Source: Alistipes sp. Zagget8
Lineage (GTDB): Bacteria; Bacteroidota; Bacteroidia; Bacteroidales; Rikenellaceae
Assembly: GCA_001941065.1 (NCBI GenBank)
Contig: MSHJ01000011.1
Coordinates: 62,001 to 126,000, forward strand
DNA length: 64,000 bases
Direction: 5' to 3'
Shown: positions 8,259-17,728 of the stretch, in pieces
Layout of the letters: each line of letters opens with the position of its first letter
Numbering within the stretch: position 1 is the first letter of the stretch
Notes under the pieces: model-generated
Seen by the model: the letters and a program-made list of their open reading frames with translations, nothing else
What the model was told of the DNA's origin: nothing
Databases searched by the model: none
Position numbers and translations under genes: made by a program

Positions 8259-9329
8259 ATGTTGGAAAAAGGCAACAGGGCGAATACGCTCCACGGAATT
8301 CTTTTGATCGCCCTGTTTTCATTCGCGGCATTCTATATCGCCGAAGTCCCCGTCGTGAAACGGCTCTCGTTCAGCCCGCTGATCGTCGGCATCGTGCTGG
8401 GCATGCTCTATGCCAACAGCCTGCGCAACAAACTGCCCGAAACGTGGGTGCCGGGCATCAAGCTCTGCACCAAGCAGGTCCTGCGCTGGGGCATTATCCT
8501 CTACGGGTTCCGCCTGACCCTGGCGCAGGTGGCGGCCGTCGGCATCCCGGCCGTGGCCGTCGACCTGATTGTCGTGACGGTCACCCTTCTCGGAGGCGTC
8601 CTGCTGGGCCGCCTCCTGAAGATCGACCGCGATACGGCGCTGATGACCTCGACGGGCAGCGCCATCTGCGGCGCGGCGGCCGTCCTGGGAGCCGAGCCGG
8701 TGGTGAAATGCGAGGGATACAAGACAGCAATCGCCGTCTCCACGGTGGTCATTTTCGGGACTCTTTCGATGTTCCTCTACCCCGTCATGTACCGCACGGG
8801 CATGCTCGACGGACTGACCGACACCGGCGTGGCCGTCTACACGGGCAGCACGCTCCACGAGGTGGCCCATGTGGCCGGGGCAGGCAATGCGATGGACCCC
8901 TCCGATACGCTGGGGATCGCCGGAACGGCCACCATCACCAAGATGATCCGGGTCATGATGCTGGCTCCCGTACTGATTATCATGGGCTTCGTGCTGGCGG
9001 GACGCCGGAAAAAGGACGGGGGTAAAAAGGAGAAAAGCAAAATCACCGTGCCGTGGTTCGCCTTCGGATTCATCGGGGTCATCTGCCTCAATTCGCTGCT
9101 GCAATACCTGTTCGGCGTGGAGACGGTCCGGGAGATTCCGCTGAACGGAACCATCGAATACGTCGATACCTTCATGCTGACGATGGCTATGACGGCGCTG
9201 GGAACCGAGACGAACCTCGCCAAGTTCAAGCAGGCCGGGGCCAAGCCCTTCGTGCTGGCCGGACTGTTGTATGTCTGGCTGCTCGTGGGCGGTTATTACG
9301 TCACCAAATACCTTGTCGGCGTGTTGTAA
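8259..9329 (+). CDS. yeiH: YeiH family (UPF0324) putative sulfate/sulfite exporter
   Basis: This 356-residue inner-membrane protein has about ten hydrophobic segments. Family-typical blocks are FSPLIVGIVLGMLYAN near the N-terminus, TSTGSAICGAAAVLG in the middle, and STLHEVAHVAGAG. The family is annotated as a conserved exporter of sulfate-like anions, though direct evidence is limited. The gene follows the LysR regulator and its operator array. It ends 8 nt from the convergent GNAT gene, leaving no room for a separate terminator. Confidence 0.9.
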   Translation: MLEKGNRANTLHGILLIALFSFAAFYIAEVPVVKRLSFSPLIVGIVLGMLYANSLRNKLPETWVPGIKLCTKQVLRWGIILYGFRLTLAQVAAVGIPAVAVDLIVVTVTLLGGVLLGRLLKIDRDTALMTSTGSAICGAAAVLGAEPVVKCEGYKTAIAVSTVVIFGTLSMFLYPVMYRTGMLDGLTDTGVAVYTGSTLHEVAHVAGAGNAMDPSDTLGIAGTATITKMIRVMMLAPVLIIMGFVLAGRRKKDGGKKEKSKITVPWFAFGFIGVICLNSLLQYLFGVETVREIPLNGTIEYVDTFMLTMAMTALGTETNLAKFKQAGAKPFVLAGLLYVWLLVGGYYVTKYLVGVL

Positions 9330-9337
9330 CGGCCGCT

Positions 9338-9904
9338 TTACGGCAACCGGGGCAGTGTCGGGGCTTCATGCTCCGAATAGCGCAGCACCCGCTCCCGCAC
9401 GAAGTCCGCGAAATGGCGGGCTTCTTCGTTTGTAAGGGGTCCGGGACGGCTCATCAGCACGAGCCGGTGGGCATGGAACGGCCTGCGGAACGAGGGGTGG
9501 ATGTACTCCTGGGGGTTCTCGACGAATCCGAGCCGCTGGTAGAAATTGAGGCGGCGGATCGATATTTCATCCTCGGGCGGGTCGATCTCCAGAATGACGC
9601 GTTTGCCCTCCGCGAAGGCCGCGAGGGCCTTCGAACCCATGTTCTGCCCGCGCAGGCGGGGCGACACGGCCAGATGCTCGACATAGTGAAAATCTCCGGC
9701 TTTCCAGTGGAAGAGGATGCCGATGAACTCCTCGCCGCGCCAGATGCCGTCGGCTTCGAAATGCGGATCGCCGAATGCCCGGTCGTAGCTGTCGGCGTTC
9801 CAGCGTTCGCAGTGGGGGAAAGAGGCTTCGTAGAGGGCCCATGCTTCGTCCCAGCCCTTGTCGGTGCGGGATTTGAAGGGTATGAATTGCAGTTGTTCGT
9901 CCAT
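9338..9904 (-). CDS. GNAT family N-acetyltransferase
   Basis: The 188-residue protein should transfer an acetyl group from acetyl-CoA to an unidentified amine. The GNAT core is visible in VEHLAVSPRLRGQNMGSKAL, whose R-G-Q-x-M-G-S part is the acetyl-CoA pyrophosphate loop, and FYQRLGFVENP is the usual C-terminal strand-turn. The start at 9904 was chosen because the longer frame would run through the terminator of the next gene. It is convergent with yeiH. Confidence 0.85.
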   Translation of the reverse strand: MDEQLQFIPFKSRTDKGWDEAWALYEASFPHCERWNADSYDRAFGDPHFEADGIWRGEEFIGILFHWKAGDFHYVEHLAVSPRLRGQNMGSKALAAFAEGKRVILEIDPPEDEISIRRLNFYQRLGFVENPQEYIHPSFRRPFHAHRLVLMSRPGPLTNEEARHFADFVRERVLRYSEHEAPTLPRLP

Positions 9905-9972
9905 GATTTCGTATTTTCGGCAAGATACGGCAAATTTCGCACAAAATCCAATTCCGAAAGGTTGCGGGAAAG

Positions 9973-10007
9973 AAAAGCGGACACCGTTTATAACGATGTC
10001 CGCTTTT
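9973..10007 (-). terminator. Terminator at the end of the pectin operon
   Basis: A perfect 11-bp stem (AAAAGCGGACA / TGTCCGCTTTT) with a 13-nt loop and a short T-rich tail on the - strand. It lies 1 nt beyond the stop of the PL1 gene. Confidence 0.85.
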
Positions 10008-10008
10008 C

Positions 10009-11340
10009 TTATTGGTTCAGCAGGGCCGTTGCCAGTCGGTCGAGCCACTCCTCGATTCCCGAGTCCGGGATGTCGAGCGTATGCCGTTCCGGCTGATAGG
10101 AAGGATACCCTTCCGCATCGTCCTGACTGTCGATTACCCGGCCTGTTCCGGTCTTCACCTCACCGGTCAGTCGGCTGTCGATGGCATCGCGCTGCGCGGG
10201 GCGTGCTCCGGCGTTGGCGAGCACCGCGGCGGCAGTTCCGGCCGAGGGAATCGGCCGGTAGGAAGGCTCGGGAACGGGGCTCTCGGTGAGAACCCTGACC
10301 TGATTGTTGACAATGCGCCGCTTGCGCTCGCCCTTGGTGTCAGCGGCATTCGGAGTGATCATGTTGTCTTGGTGGTAGGCCTCTATCTTGCCGAAGATCA
10401 TCCAGAAATCCGTCGGTGTATCGGGGCCGGGAATCAGCACGTTGCCCACCGCGGCGATCTTGGCCGGACGCAGGCTGTCGGGATGTTCCCTGTATTCGTC
10501 CTCGGGCCATGAAGCGTGAATAGCACGCCGCTTGGGATTGTATATCACGTTGTTGGCGATGTATGCCCGGGCATTGGGCTTCAGCAGTGGATTCCGTTCG
10601 AGATTCGAGGCATAGAGGTTGCCTACGACGGCGATGCGCGAACAGTAGTCGTGGATGAGTGTACCTTTGGAGTGCTCGCCCTTGGAGTGGGTCGAGTTGC
10701 TCAGACATTCGGCGATGATGTTGTTGCTGAAAGTGACGTCGTGCGAGGTCTTGTCCTGTCCGTCGTGGCGGGGCCCCGATGCCGAAAGCAACTCGTCCGT
10801 GGCCCAGGTGAGCGAACAGTGGTCCACCACGATGTTCCAGGCTTTCCAGGTGCTCATGCCGTCTGCCTCCCAGCCCGATCCCTTCATCGTGTTTCGGTCG
10901 CCGGGACGGATACTGATGTGGCGGACGAGGATGTCGTGGCTCTGAATGCTCACCTCGCCTTTTATCAGCGTGATGCCCGGAGCCGGGGCCGTCTGTCCCG
11001 CGATGTAGAGGTAGGGCTCCTGGAGCTTCAGGGTGGCTCCCTCCATGTCGATCACGCCGCCCACCTCGAAAACCACGATGCGGGGTCCCTTTTGCCGGAC
11101 GGCCCATGCGAGCGACCCTTCGCCCTCTTTGTCGAGGTTTGTGACACGGATGATCCGGAAATCACCGTCGCCGAAAGGTGTGTAACGCTCTGCGCCTCCG
11201 ACGAGATAGGCGGCTTCCCCGATCAGCGTGGCGAAGGTCTTCTCCGATGCCGGGGCCGGCACCTGGGCCGCAGCCTCCGGGGCCTTGCAGCAGATCAGGA
11301 TAGCTGCAAAGAGCGGTAAAATGATGTTTTTACTCTTCAT
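10009..11340 (-). CDS. PL1-type pectate lyase, secreted
   Basis: The 443-residue exported protein is a right-handed beta-helix lyase expected to cleave polygalacturonate by beta-elimination. The signal peptide ends near AAAQ. The pectate-lyase-like fold is shown by YIAGQTAPAPGITL, then ILVRHISIRPGD, and NIVVDHCSLTWATDE, the conserved DHC-S-x-x-W-x-x-D strand of bacterial PL1-like enzymes, followed by VTFSNNIIAECL and IANNVIYN turns. It is the last gene of the eight-gene operon and sits 12 nt after the GH2 gene. Together with the PL9 gene it gives the locus two lyases. Confidence 0.85.
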   Translation of the reverse strand: MKSKNIILPLFAAILICCKAPEAAAQVPAPASEKTFATLIGEAAYLVGGAERYTPFGDGDFRIIRVTNLDKEGEGSLAWAVRQKGPRIVVFEVGGVIDMEGATLKLQEPYLYIAGQTAPAPGITLIKGEVSIQSHDILVRHISIRPGDRNTMKGSGWEADGMSTWKAWNIVVDHCSLTWATDELLSASGPRHDGQDKTSHDVTFSNNIIAECLSNSTHSKGEHSKGTLIHDYCSRIAVVGNLYASNLERNPLLKPNARAYIANNVIYNPKRRAIHASWPEDEYREHPDSLRPAKIAAVGNVLIPGPDTPTDFWMIFGKIEAYHQDNMITPNAADTKGERKRRIVNNQVRVLTESPVPEPSYRPIPSAGTAAAVLANAGARPAQRDAIDSRLTGEVKTGTGRVIDSQDDAEGYPSYQPERHTLDIPDSGIEEWLDRLATALLNQ

Positions 11341-11352
11341 AAATCGCAGGTT

Positions 11353-14331
11353 TTAAGGTTTTTTCGTATCGGCGGCCGCTGCGAGCAGGTTCACGACGGT
11401 CTGCACCGCCGTTGCGTCGTAGCGTACGCCGTAAAGTCCGTCGCTGCCGAATCCGGGGCTCAGGCGCTCTTCGGTAAGCAGCTGCGAGACCAGCAGACGG
11501 CCGCACCCTTCGCCGAAGCCGATTGCAATGACCGGGCTTTTCGTAAGGTCCTTGCCGGCATTGGCGAGAATTTCAAGGCTCTCGACGAGACCCGTTTTGG
11601 CGGCCTCGTATCCATTGGCAAGGTCCGTGACGGTGATCGGCGCATCGGCGCTCATCACCACGGCCAGCGCCGGGGCGTCTTCGATCAGGAACCTCACACG
11701 TTCCTTCAACGCCGCCTCGACGGCCGGATCGCCGGCTTTGTCCGCGAAGGCATAGAAGCCCTGCAGTTCATAGCCGTAGTAACGGCCTCCTCCGGTGAGT
11801 CGTGCGCGGTCGGCTCCGCGTGCCGCCCATTGTTCCAGGAACGAGCGGGCGCTCAACCCCGCAACGCTCATGTCATAGGCCGGGACGGTCAGTCCGCCGC
11901 GGTAGCCGTTCCACATGCCCGAATAGCCGGCGGGCATGTTCTGCCACAGTACGTCGTTGTCCGGTGCCGGGAATTGGAAACTTTCCGGTTCCGCAGCCTC
12001 GGTGAAGAGCAGCGTCAGCCCCTTGAACAGTTCGTAACGCTTCGTGCCGGGATTCTCGACCTTGACGACGCCTTGCAGGGGACCCCATACGCCGTCGTCG
12101 CCCTTCCGGGGATAGCCCTGCCCCAGGGCAATGTCTCCGGCGTCGAGCAGGACTGCCGAGGCGCCCCGTTCGAGGGCCTGCCGAATCGTTTCACCCATCG
12201 TGGAATCGCCCGCAGCGATATGCTCCCAGCTTTGGCGACCGAAGAGCAGCACATCGGCCTGCATGGATTTCTGCGTGAGCGCCAGTCCGTTGTCCCGGGC
12301 AAAAGCCTGCAGTTCGTGTTCGTCTGCCGGAATATAGATCCGCCGTGCGGCGACCTCAGCAGGCACCGTGGTCCGGAACGTGCGGATGTCCCATTTCGAT
12401 ACGACCGGGTATTTCACCTGCGCCGTCCGCCCGCGGACCAACTCCGCGCGGAGAATATAATCGCCCGTATGGTCCGGCAGCGAGACTGTTTGCGGCTGCG
12501 ATATGCGGGAGTAAGGCACGAGAGTCCGGTTAACGATGTGTTCGTCGTAAATCTTGCCGTCGGCATCTTCCACGGTGATACGCGCTGTCAGCGCGGCCTC
12601 TTCGTCCGTATCGTTGAAGAACCAGAGCGGGAATGTCACGACCTGCCCGGGCGTAAAGTTGCGGTCCCAGATTTCGGCGCTCACGGACCGGGGCGACCAA
12701 GCTGCCGTCAGGGAGTTCCAAACCGGTTTGGGACGGCCTTCGGCCAGCGGTCCGAGAAACCAGTGGTTTCCGTCCTCCCAACTGCTGGCCACGGGGAACG
12801 GAGCGGCTCCCGCCGCACCGATGCGGCGCCAGTATTCGGCGATCCTGCCGTGGGAATACTCCTGCAGTTTGAGCCGCATGGCGGGCGTGTGGTTGCGCCC
12901 GAGGAAGCGCAGCAGCGTTTCGCGGATGGTGACGTACCCGCCGGGTTCACCGTCGCCGTCGAGGTAGTTGCCGCCGAATTCGTCGACCATGATCGGCAGT
13001 TTGAACTGCTCGTAACTGTCGTAGAACATGCCGACGTTCTCGAAGATGCTCCACCAGTATTTGTGCAGGTGCAGTACGTCGCGCTCTGAAATCACCAACT
13101 GCGGATAGTGAGGCAGGTGCTTGTTCAGGGCGTTCCAGACCCGTTCGAGCTCATCGCCCTCTGTTTCGTTGTAGGGGTGGTAGATGCAGACGGAAGGGTG
13201 GGCGACGGCGGCTTCCAGCCAACGGCCGTACTGTTCTGTACAACTCGCTTCGCTGGCGGGCATCCCGTGGAAGAATGACCATTCGTACTGCACGACCAGT
13301 CCGTATCGGTCGCAGAGTTCCAGCAGGCGGCGCGGCGGCACTCCCAGATGGAATCTCAGCAGGTTAGCGCCGTGTTCTTTGAGCCGCAGCACGATGTTGT
13401 CGCGGAACCATGTGGTGTCGTATCCGAGCCGGGCGCCCTCTTCCGAGCGCACCCAGCGGTGCCAGACCACCGTGCTGCCGCGCAACGGACAGGGACGGCC
13501 GTTGAGGCGGAACTGTTTTGCTTCGGTGCGGAATTCTTTGATACCGAATGACATCGTGCGGCTGTCGCGGGTGTCGAGCCGCAGCTCCATCGTGTAGCGA
13601 TTCGGATGCTCGGGCGACCATTCGCCGAGGATGCCGCCGTAGGCGATGTCGATTGAGTTTTCTCCGGGGCGGTATTCGAAGGGCTGTTCAAGCATTTTAT
13701 GCCCGTTTCGGTCGTTTATCGTCAGTGTCCCCCGCCCTTCGCGGAGCTTCCTGTCGGTAAGGGGGTCGATACGGCAGTCGATGCGGAGCCTCTTCGCCCG
13801 AATGTCGGGGAAGAGTACGATGCCGCCGATCGTCGCGTCGTAGTGAAAATAGAGGTTGACATCGTCCCACAATCCTGAGGAGTTGTTCGACCGCCATTGG
13901 TCGGCGACGGGAATGTAGGAGGCGTCCTCCTGCGGCATGTCGGCAAGCGATTCCAGAGCTATTTCGAGTATGATCTTACGTCCGGGCCGTACGTCGCGGC
14001 TCGCCAGCGGATGCAGGGTCGGGGCCATGCCGCCCTCGGCGTGCGAGACGCTGACGCCGTTGACGAAGATTTCGGGACGGAACCGGGCACCGCAGAGTTC
14101 CAGCGTTGCAGCCGTCCAGCGGCCTTCGGGCAGCGTCACTTCACGGCGGTACCAGAGGCGTCCGTCGTTTTTCCGCGTGGGGTCTGCGGCGATGCCCGGC
14201 ACCTCGACGGTGCGGTCGTAACGGCGGTCGTTGCCCGCCTCCCAGCGGCCGTTGAGGCTGACGGGAGCGGTCTGTGCCCGGAGCGGCACGATGCCGCAGA
14301 GCAGGATGAGCGATAGGATCAGTCGTCGCAT
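11353..14331 (-). CDS. Glycoside hydrolase family 2, exported
   Basis: The 992-residue enzyme carries a signal peptide ending LRAQ, then the GH2 sugar-binding, Ig-like and TIM-barrel domains. The acid/base Glu is in HPYNETEG (E389) and the nucleophile Glu in VDEFGGNY (E451), so the active site looks intact. Likely activities are beta-galactosidase, beta-glucuronidase or a related activity on pectin side chains; specificity is not readable. About 450 residues follow the barrel. The start at 14331 is inside the 3' end of the GH97 gene (13-nt overlap), so the two are translationally coupled. Confidence 0.88.
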   Translation of the reverse strand: MRRLILSLILLCGIVPLRAQTAPVSLNGRWEAGNDRRYDRTVEVPGIAADPTRKNDGRLWYRREVTLPEGRWTAATLELCGARFRPEIFVNGVSVSHAEGGMAPTLHPLASRDVRPGRKIILEIALESLADMPQEDASYIPVADQWRSNNSSGLWDDVNLYFHYDATIGGIVLFPDIRAKRLRIDCRIDPLTDRKLREGRGTLTINDRNGHKMLEQPFEYRPGENSIDIAYGGILGEWSPEHPNRYTMELRLDTRDSRTMSFGIKEFRTEAKQFRLNGRPCPLRGSTVVWHRWVRSEEGARLGYDTTWFRDNIVLRLKEHGANLLRFHLGVPPRRLLELCDRYGLVVQYEWSFFHGMPASEASCTEQYGRWLEAAVAHPSVCIYHPYNETEGDELERVWNALNKHLPHYPQLVISERDVLHLHKYWWSIFENVGMFYDSYEQFKLPIMVDEFGGNYLDGDGEPGGYVTIRETLLRFLGRNHTPAMRLKLQEYSHGRIAEYWRRIGAAGAAPFPVASSWEDGNHWFLGPLAEGRPKPVWNSLTAAWSPRSVSAEIWDRNFTPGQVVTFPLWFFNDTDEEAALTARITVEDADGKIYDEHIVNRTLVPYSRISQPQTVSLPDHTGDYILRAELVRGRTAQVKYPVVSKWDIRTFRTTVPAEVAARRIYIPADEHELQAFARDNGLALTQKSMQADVLLFGRQSWEHIAAGDSTMGETIRQALERGASAVLLDAGDIALGQGYPRKGDDGVWGPLQGVVKVENPGTKRYELFKGLTLLFTEAAEPESFQFPAPDNDVLWQNMPAGYSGMWNGYRGGLTVPAYDMSVAGLSARSFLEQWAARGADRARLTGGGRYYGYELQGFYAFADKAGDPAVEAALKERVRFLIEDAPALAVVMSADAPITVTDLANGYEAAKTGLVESLEILANAGKDLTKSPVIAIGFGEGCGRLLVSQLLTEERLSPGFGSDGLYGVRYDATAVQTVVNLLAAAADTKKP

Positions 14332-16340
14332 GGCGTCTGTCGGTCTATGGGGGTGATGGTTGCGGCGAAACCTCCTCCGGGGGCCATTTCCACGGTCAGC
14401 TGCCGGGTTGTCCCGAGGCGGAACGTTTCGCATTTGTAATCCTGGGCATAGCGGTCAGCATTTACGCCGTCGCTGAACAGCGTCACGGTGTAGTCACCCT
14501 CCCCGAGCATACCCAGATCGAGCGTCAGCGTTCGGGCGTTCCAGTCGGTCAGTCCGCCGAGGTACCATGTGCCGCCTTTGCGGCGTGCCGTGGCGACATA
14601 TTCGCCGATGCGTCCTGCCAGCGGGCAGGTCTGGTCCCAGACGGTCGGGACGGAGGCGATGAACCGGGCGCACTCTTCGGCATCGCGGTATTTCACGGGG
14701 CTGTCGCAGAGCATGGCCAGCGGCGATTCGAAGACGATGTATTCGGCGATCTGGCGGCAGCGCGTGCCGAGGCTCATCGGTTCCTCGGTGCGGGCCCGGT
14801 AGGATTTCCGGGTGGCGTTGAGCATGGCTCCCTGTGTGTAGTCCATCGGTCCGGCAAACTGGCGGATGAACGGTACGGTCACGTCGTAAAGGACCGGATC
14901 GGCCTCTTCGAGTGAAGTCCATTTGACCCGTTCCAATCCGAAGACACCCTCGAAATTGATCAGGTTCGGGTAGGTGCGTTGCAGTCCCGTGGGTTTGTAC
15001 ATACCGTGCAGGTTGAGCACGAGCCGGTACCGGGCGGCGGTCTCCGCAGCGTGGTAAATGAAATCGACCAGTTGTTGGTCGTCGCGGTCGAAGAAATCGA
15101 TTTTGAAGCCTTTGACTCCCATCGCGGCATAGTGGCGGCATATCCCCTCGAAATCCCGGTCGATGGCGGCATATCCCGCCCAAAGCAGCACTCCGACACC
15201 TTTTTCGTTGGCATAGGCTATGACCTCCGGTAAATCGAGTTCCGGAACGACCTGATAGAGGTCGCCCGTGCCGATGCACGACCACCCTTCGTCGAGCAGG
15301 ATGTATTCCAGCCCGTATTCGGCAGCGAAATCGATGTAGTGTTTGTAGGTCTCGGTGTTGATGCCGCTTTTGAAATCGACGCCGTAGACGCCCCAGTCGT
15401 TCCACCACTCCCAGGCGGTCTGTCCGGGGCGTATCCAGGAGATGTCGTCCAGACGGCAGGGGGCTCCGAGGCGGTAGACCAGGTCGCAGTCGAGCAGTCC
15501 GGCATCCTCCGCGACGATGGCCGCTGTGCGCCACGGAAAGGTTCGTGCACCCCTAATGCGGGCGATGTAAGGCTCGGCTTCGGTCACGAGGTGCTGGATG
15601 TTGTTGTGCCCTCCGATCCGGGTAGCTTTGGGACAGGGCGGAAAGACGCCCCGCAGCGACGTGCCCCGCGGGGCGTGGTTGAGGTACATGCCCGGATAGC
15701 TCTCCAGGTCGGCCTCGGTGATGCAGACTGCGCGTCCCGAGGGAAGGCGTACTGCCAGCGGCAGGAACATCAGCCGCTGCGGGTCCAGCTCCGAGAGGGC
15801 GGCGTGGGTATAGACGTTCTCGAACGAGCTGTTGAACTGCTGTGCGAAGGTTTTTTTGTTTTCCTCGCGGTCGAGTACATAGGGAACGATCGCTTCGTGG
15901 TCGGCGGCGAAATTGAACTGCACAAGTTCGTCGGCCACCGTCCGCGGAGTGTCGTCGAGTGAGAAGAAGCGGTAGGCGACACCGTCGTCATAAGCCCGGA
16001 AATCGACGCCGTAGCCGCCACGGAAAGTCAGCGTCAGTTGTTTGAAACGGTCTCGGACGGAGCTTTTGCGGTAGAACGGGCTCGGAATCTGTAAATCGGC
16101 TTCCGAGTAGTTTTTTTTCACGACCTTCGGCCGCACGCCCCATACGGTGCCGTCGGTGAAGGTCATCGCCAGCGGCGAAGGGGTGAAGACGACCTCTCCG
16201 GTGGCTTCGACACGGTAGGTGAGGCTGTCGCCGCACGACACTTCGAGAACAATGCCGCCGTCGGGCGAGGTGAGGCGGTAATCGGCTGCCGAAACCGTCA
16301 GGGGCAGCAGCGCAATGGATATCAAAAGTTTTCGGATCAT
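14319..16340 (-). CDS. Glycoside hydrolase family 97 (probably retaining alpha-galactosidase type)
   Basis: This is a 673-residue periplasmic enzyme with a signal peptide ending TVSA. GH97 hallmarks are YDDGVAYRFF in the N-terminal super-beta-sandwich domain, ILLDEGW and GFKIDFFDRDDQ in the barrel, and a C-terminal beta domain. Asp415 in KIDFF and Glu464 in NFEGVFG fit the Asp nucleophile and Glu acid/base of the retaining alpha-galactosidase branch rather than the inverting SusB branch, which uses Glu residues. An alpha-galactoside or related substrate is therefore favoured. It lies 12 nt after GH105 and overlaps GH2. Confidence 0.88.
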   Translation of the reverse strand: MIRKLLISIALLPLTVSAADYRLTSPDGGIVLEVSCGDSLTYRVEATGEVVFTPSPLAMTFTDGTVWGVRPKVVKKNYSEADLQIPSPFYRKSSVRDRFKQLTLTFRGGYGVDFRAYDDGVAYRFFSLDDTPRTVADELVQFNFAADHEAIVPYVLDREENKKTFAQQFNSSFENVYTHAALSELDPQRLMFLPLAVRLPSGRAVCITEADLESYPGMYLNHAPRGTSLRGVFPPCPKATRIGGHNNIQHLVTEAEPYIARIRGARTFPWRTAAIVAEDAGLLDCDLVYRLGAPCRLDDISWIRPGQTAWEWWNDWGVYGVDFKSGINTETYKHYIDFAAEYGLEYILLDEGWSCIGTGDLYQVVPELDLPEVIAYANEKGVGVLLWAGYAAIDRDFEGICRHYAAMGVKGFKIDFFDRDDQQLVDFIYHAAETAARYRLVLNLHGMYKPTGLQRTYPNLINFEGVFGLERVKWTSLEEADPVLYDVTVPFIRQFAGPMDYTQGAMLNATRKSYRARTEEPMSLGTRCRQIAEYIVFESPLAMLCDSPVKYRDAEECARFIASVPTVWDQTCPLAGRIGEYVATARRKGGTWYLGGLTDWNARTLTLDLGMLGEGDYTVTLFSDGVNADRYAQDYKCETFRLGTTRQLTVEMAPGGGFAATITPIDRQTPCDD

Positions 16341-16352
16341 CGTGTTTGTAGG

Positions 16353-17720
16353 TTATTTGCGGTCGTAGAAATAGATAGCCGTCGACTGGCGGATATCGAA
16401 GCCGCCGAGCAGGGTGAGCATCTCGCTGCCCGCCATCAGCACGGGCCCGTAGCCGTGGGCGGTGTAGGGATGCACATGACGGTTGTAGTAGTAGGCTGGT
16501 TCATAGCTGACTCCCGTACCCACGCAGATGTTCTCGATCTGCCCGATGTTGTTGATCTGCGTCCCCAGCGCGTTCCATCCCAGCAGGGCCGCGGGGCCGT
16601 AAGCCTTGGCGTCGAGCCATCCTCGGTTGATGCCGCGGGCGAGGCCGTAGACGAACATCGCCGTTGCCGACGATTCGAGGTAGGAGTCGTTGCGGTCGAG
16701 CAACTGATGCCAGAGCCCTTCGCCCGATTGGCAGGCGAGAAGTCCTGCGCAATGGGTGCGGAAGATTTCCAGCACCTCCCCGCGTCCCGGATGGTTTTCG
16801 GGCAGTACGTCCAGCAGGTCGCACATGGCCAGCGTCGCCCATCCGTTCGCACGGCCCCAGCAGAGGGCCGGATGCGGAGTCATCGACTCCACCCAGCTGT
16901 GCATGAAGAGCCCCGAACCGGCGAGCTGCATACGGCGGGCGAACTGCACGATTTGCTGTACTGCATCGTCGGCATATTTCGCATCGCCGGTCATCCGGTA
17001 GGCTTCGCATAGCGCCGGGACGCTCATGTAGAGGTCGTCGAGCCAGAGGATGTTCTCATAGGGCTGGTTGCGGGCCACGGTGCCGTCCGGCAGGCGGTAG
17101 AGTTCGTCAGAGATGAAATGCAGGATGCGGTCGGTGTAGGGTTTCAACGCTTCGCTCTGCCCGCTGCGCATCATGGCGGCACACAATGCGCCGCAATGGT
17201 CGAGCACCCGGGGACGGGCGATCTCGTTCACGGGCGATTCCCAGGCGGCGTCCTTGCGCAACCGGGCGTCGGCAACGGGCAGCAGCTGTGCGAGCAGCTC
17301 CATACGCCGTGCGACATAATCCGCGAAGGCCCCGTTTCCGGTCGTCCGGGCGGCCTGGAGCATTCCCGAATAGGTTACGCCCCATTCGTAGGAGTAGGGC
17401 CGGAAATCGCCCTGCGTGAAAACGAAGCGTGCGGGAATGCGCCGCATGTCGGTCACCCGTTCGCCCGTCGCGGCGTCGGCGATGCCGTCGGCCGTCGCAC
17501 CTTCCAGGTAGTCGAGGATGCGCACCAGTTTTTCGGTCACGTCCTCCCGGGTCGGGATCACGTAGGGGAAGTCGTAGTCCGAGTGCACGTTGAACAGCGA
17601 GACGCTGGCGTCGGTCATGCGCTTGGTATTGTCGAGCGTGAACCGCTCCTGGCGCGGCCAGGGTTGTGCCGAAGCACTGCCCGCCGCGGTGCAAAAGATC
17701 AGAAACAGGAGTTTTTTCAT
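16353..17720 (-). CDS. GH105 unsaturated rhamnogalacturonyl/glucuronyl hydrolase
   Basis: The 455-residue exported (alpha/alpha)6-barrel enzyme should remove the unsaturated uronic acid left at the non-reducing end by pectate or rhamnogalacturonan lyases. The signal peptide ends SASAQ. Family blocks are WLDDLYMSVPAL (226-237, with the conserved Asp pair), CWGRANGWA and YLESSATAMFVYGLA. The start at 17720 was chosen because it gives a signal peptide; the open frame upstream is antisense-like shadow of PL9. Its function follows directly from the lyases encoded on both sides. Confidence 0.9.
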   Translation of the reverse strand: MKKLLFLIFCTAAGSASAQPWPRQERFTLDNTKRMTDASVSLFNVHSDYDFPYVIPTREDVTEKLVRILDYLEGATADGIADAATGERVTDMRRIPARFVFTQGDFRPYSYEWGVTYSGMLQAARTTGNGAFADYVARRMELLAQLLPVADARLRKDAAWESPVNEIARPRVLDHCGALCAAMMRSGQSEALKPYTDRILHFISDELYRLPDGTVARNQPYENILWLDDLYMSVPALCEAYRMTGDAKYADDAVQQIVQFARRMQLAGSGLFMHSWVESMTPHPALCWGRANGWATLAMCDLLDVLPENHPGRGEVLEIFRTHCAGLLACQSGEGLWHQLLDRNDSYLESSATAMFVYGLARGINRGWLDAKAYGPAALLGWNALGTQINNIGQIENICVGTGVSYEPAYYYNRHVHPYTAHGYGPVLMAGSEMLTLLGGFDIRQSTAIYFYDRK

Positions 17721-17728
17721 CGTTGGTC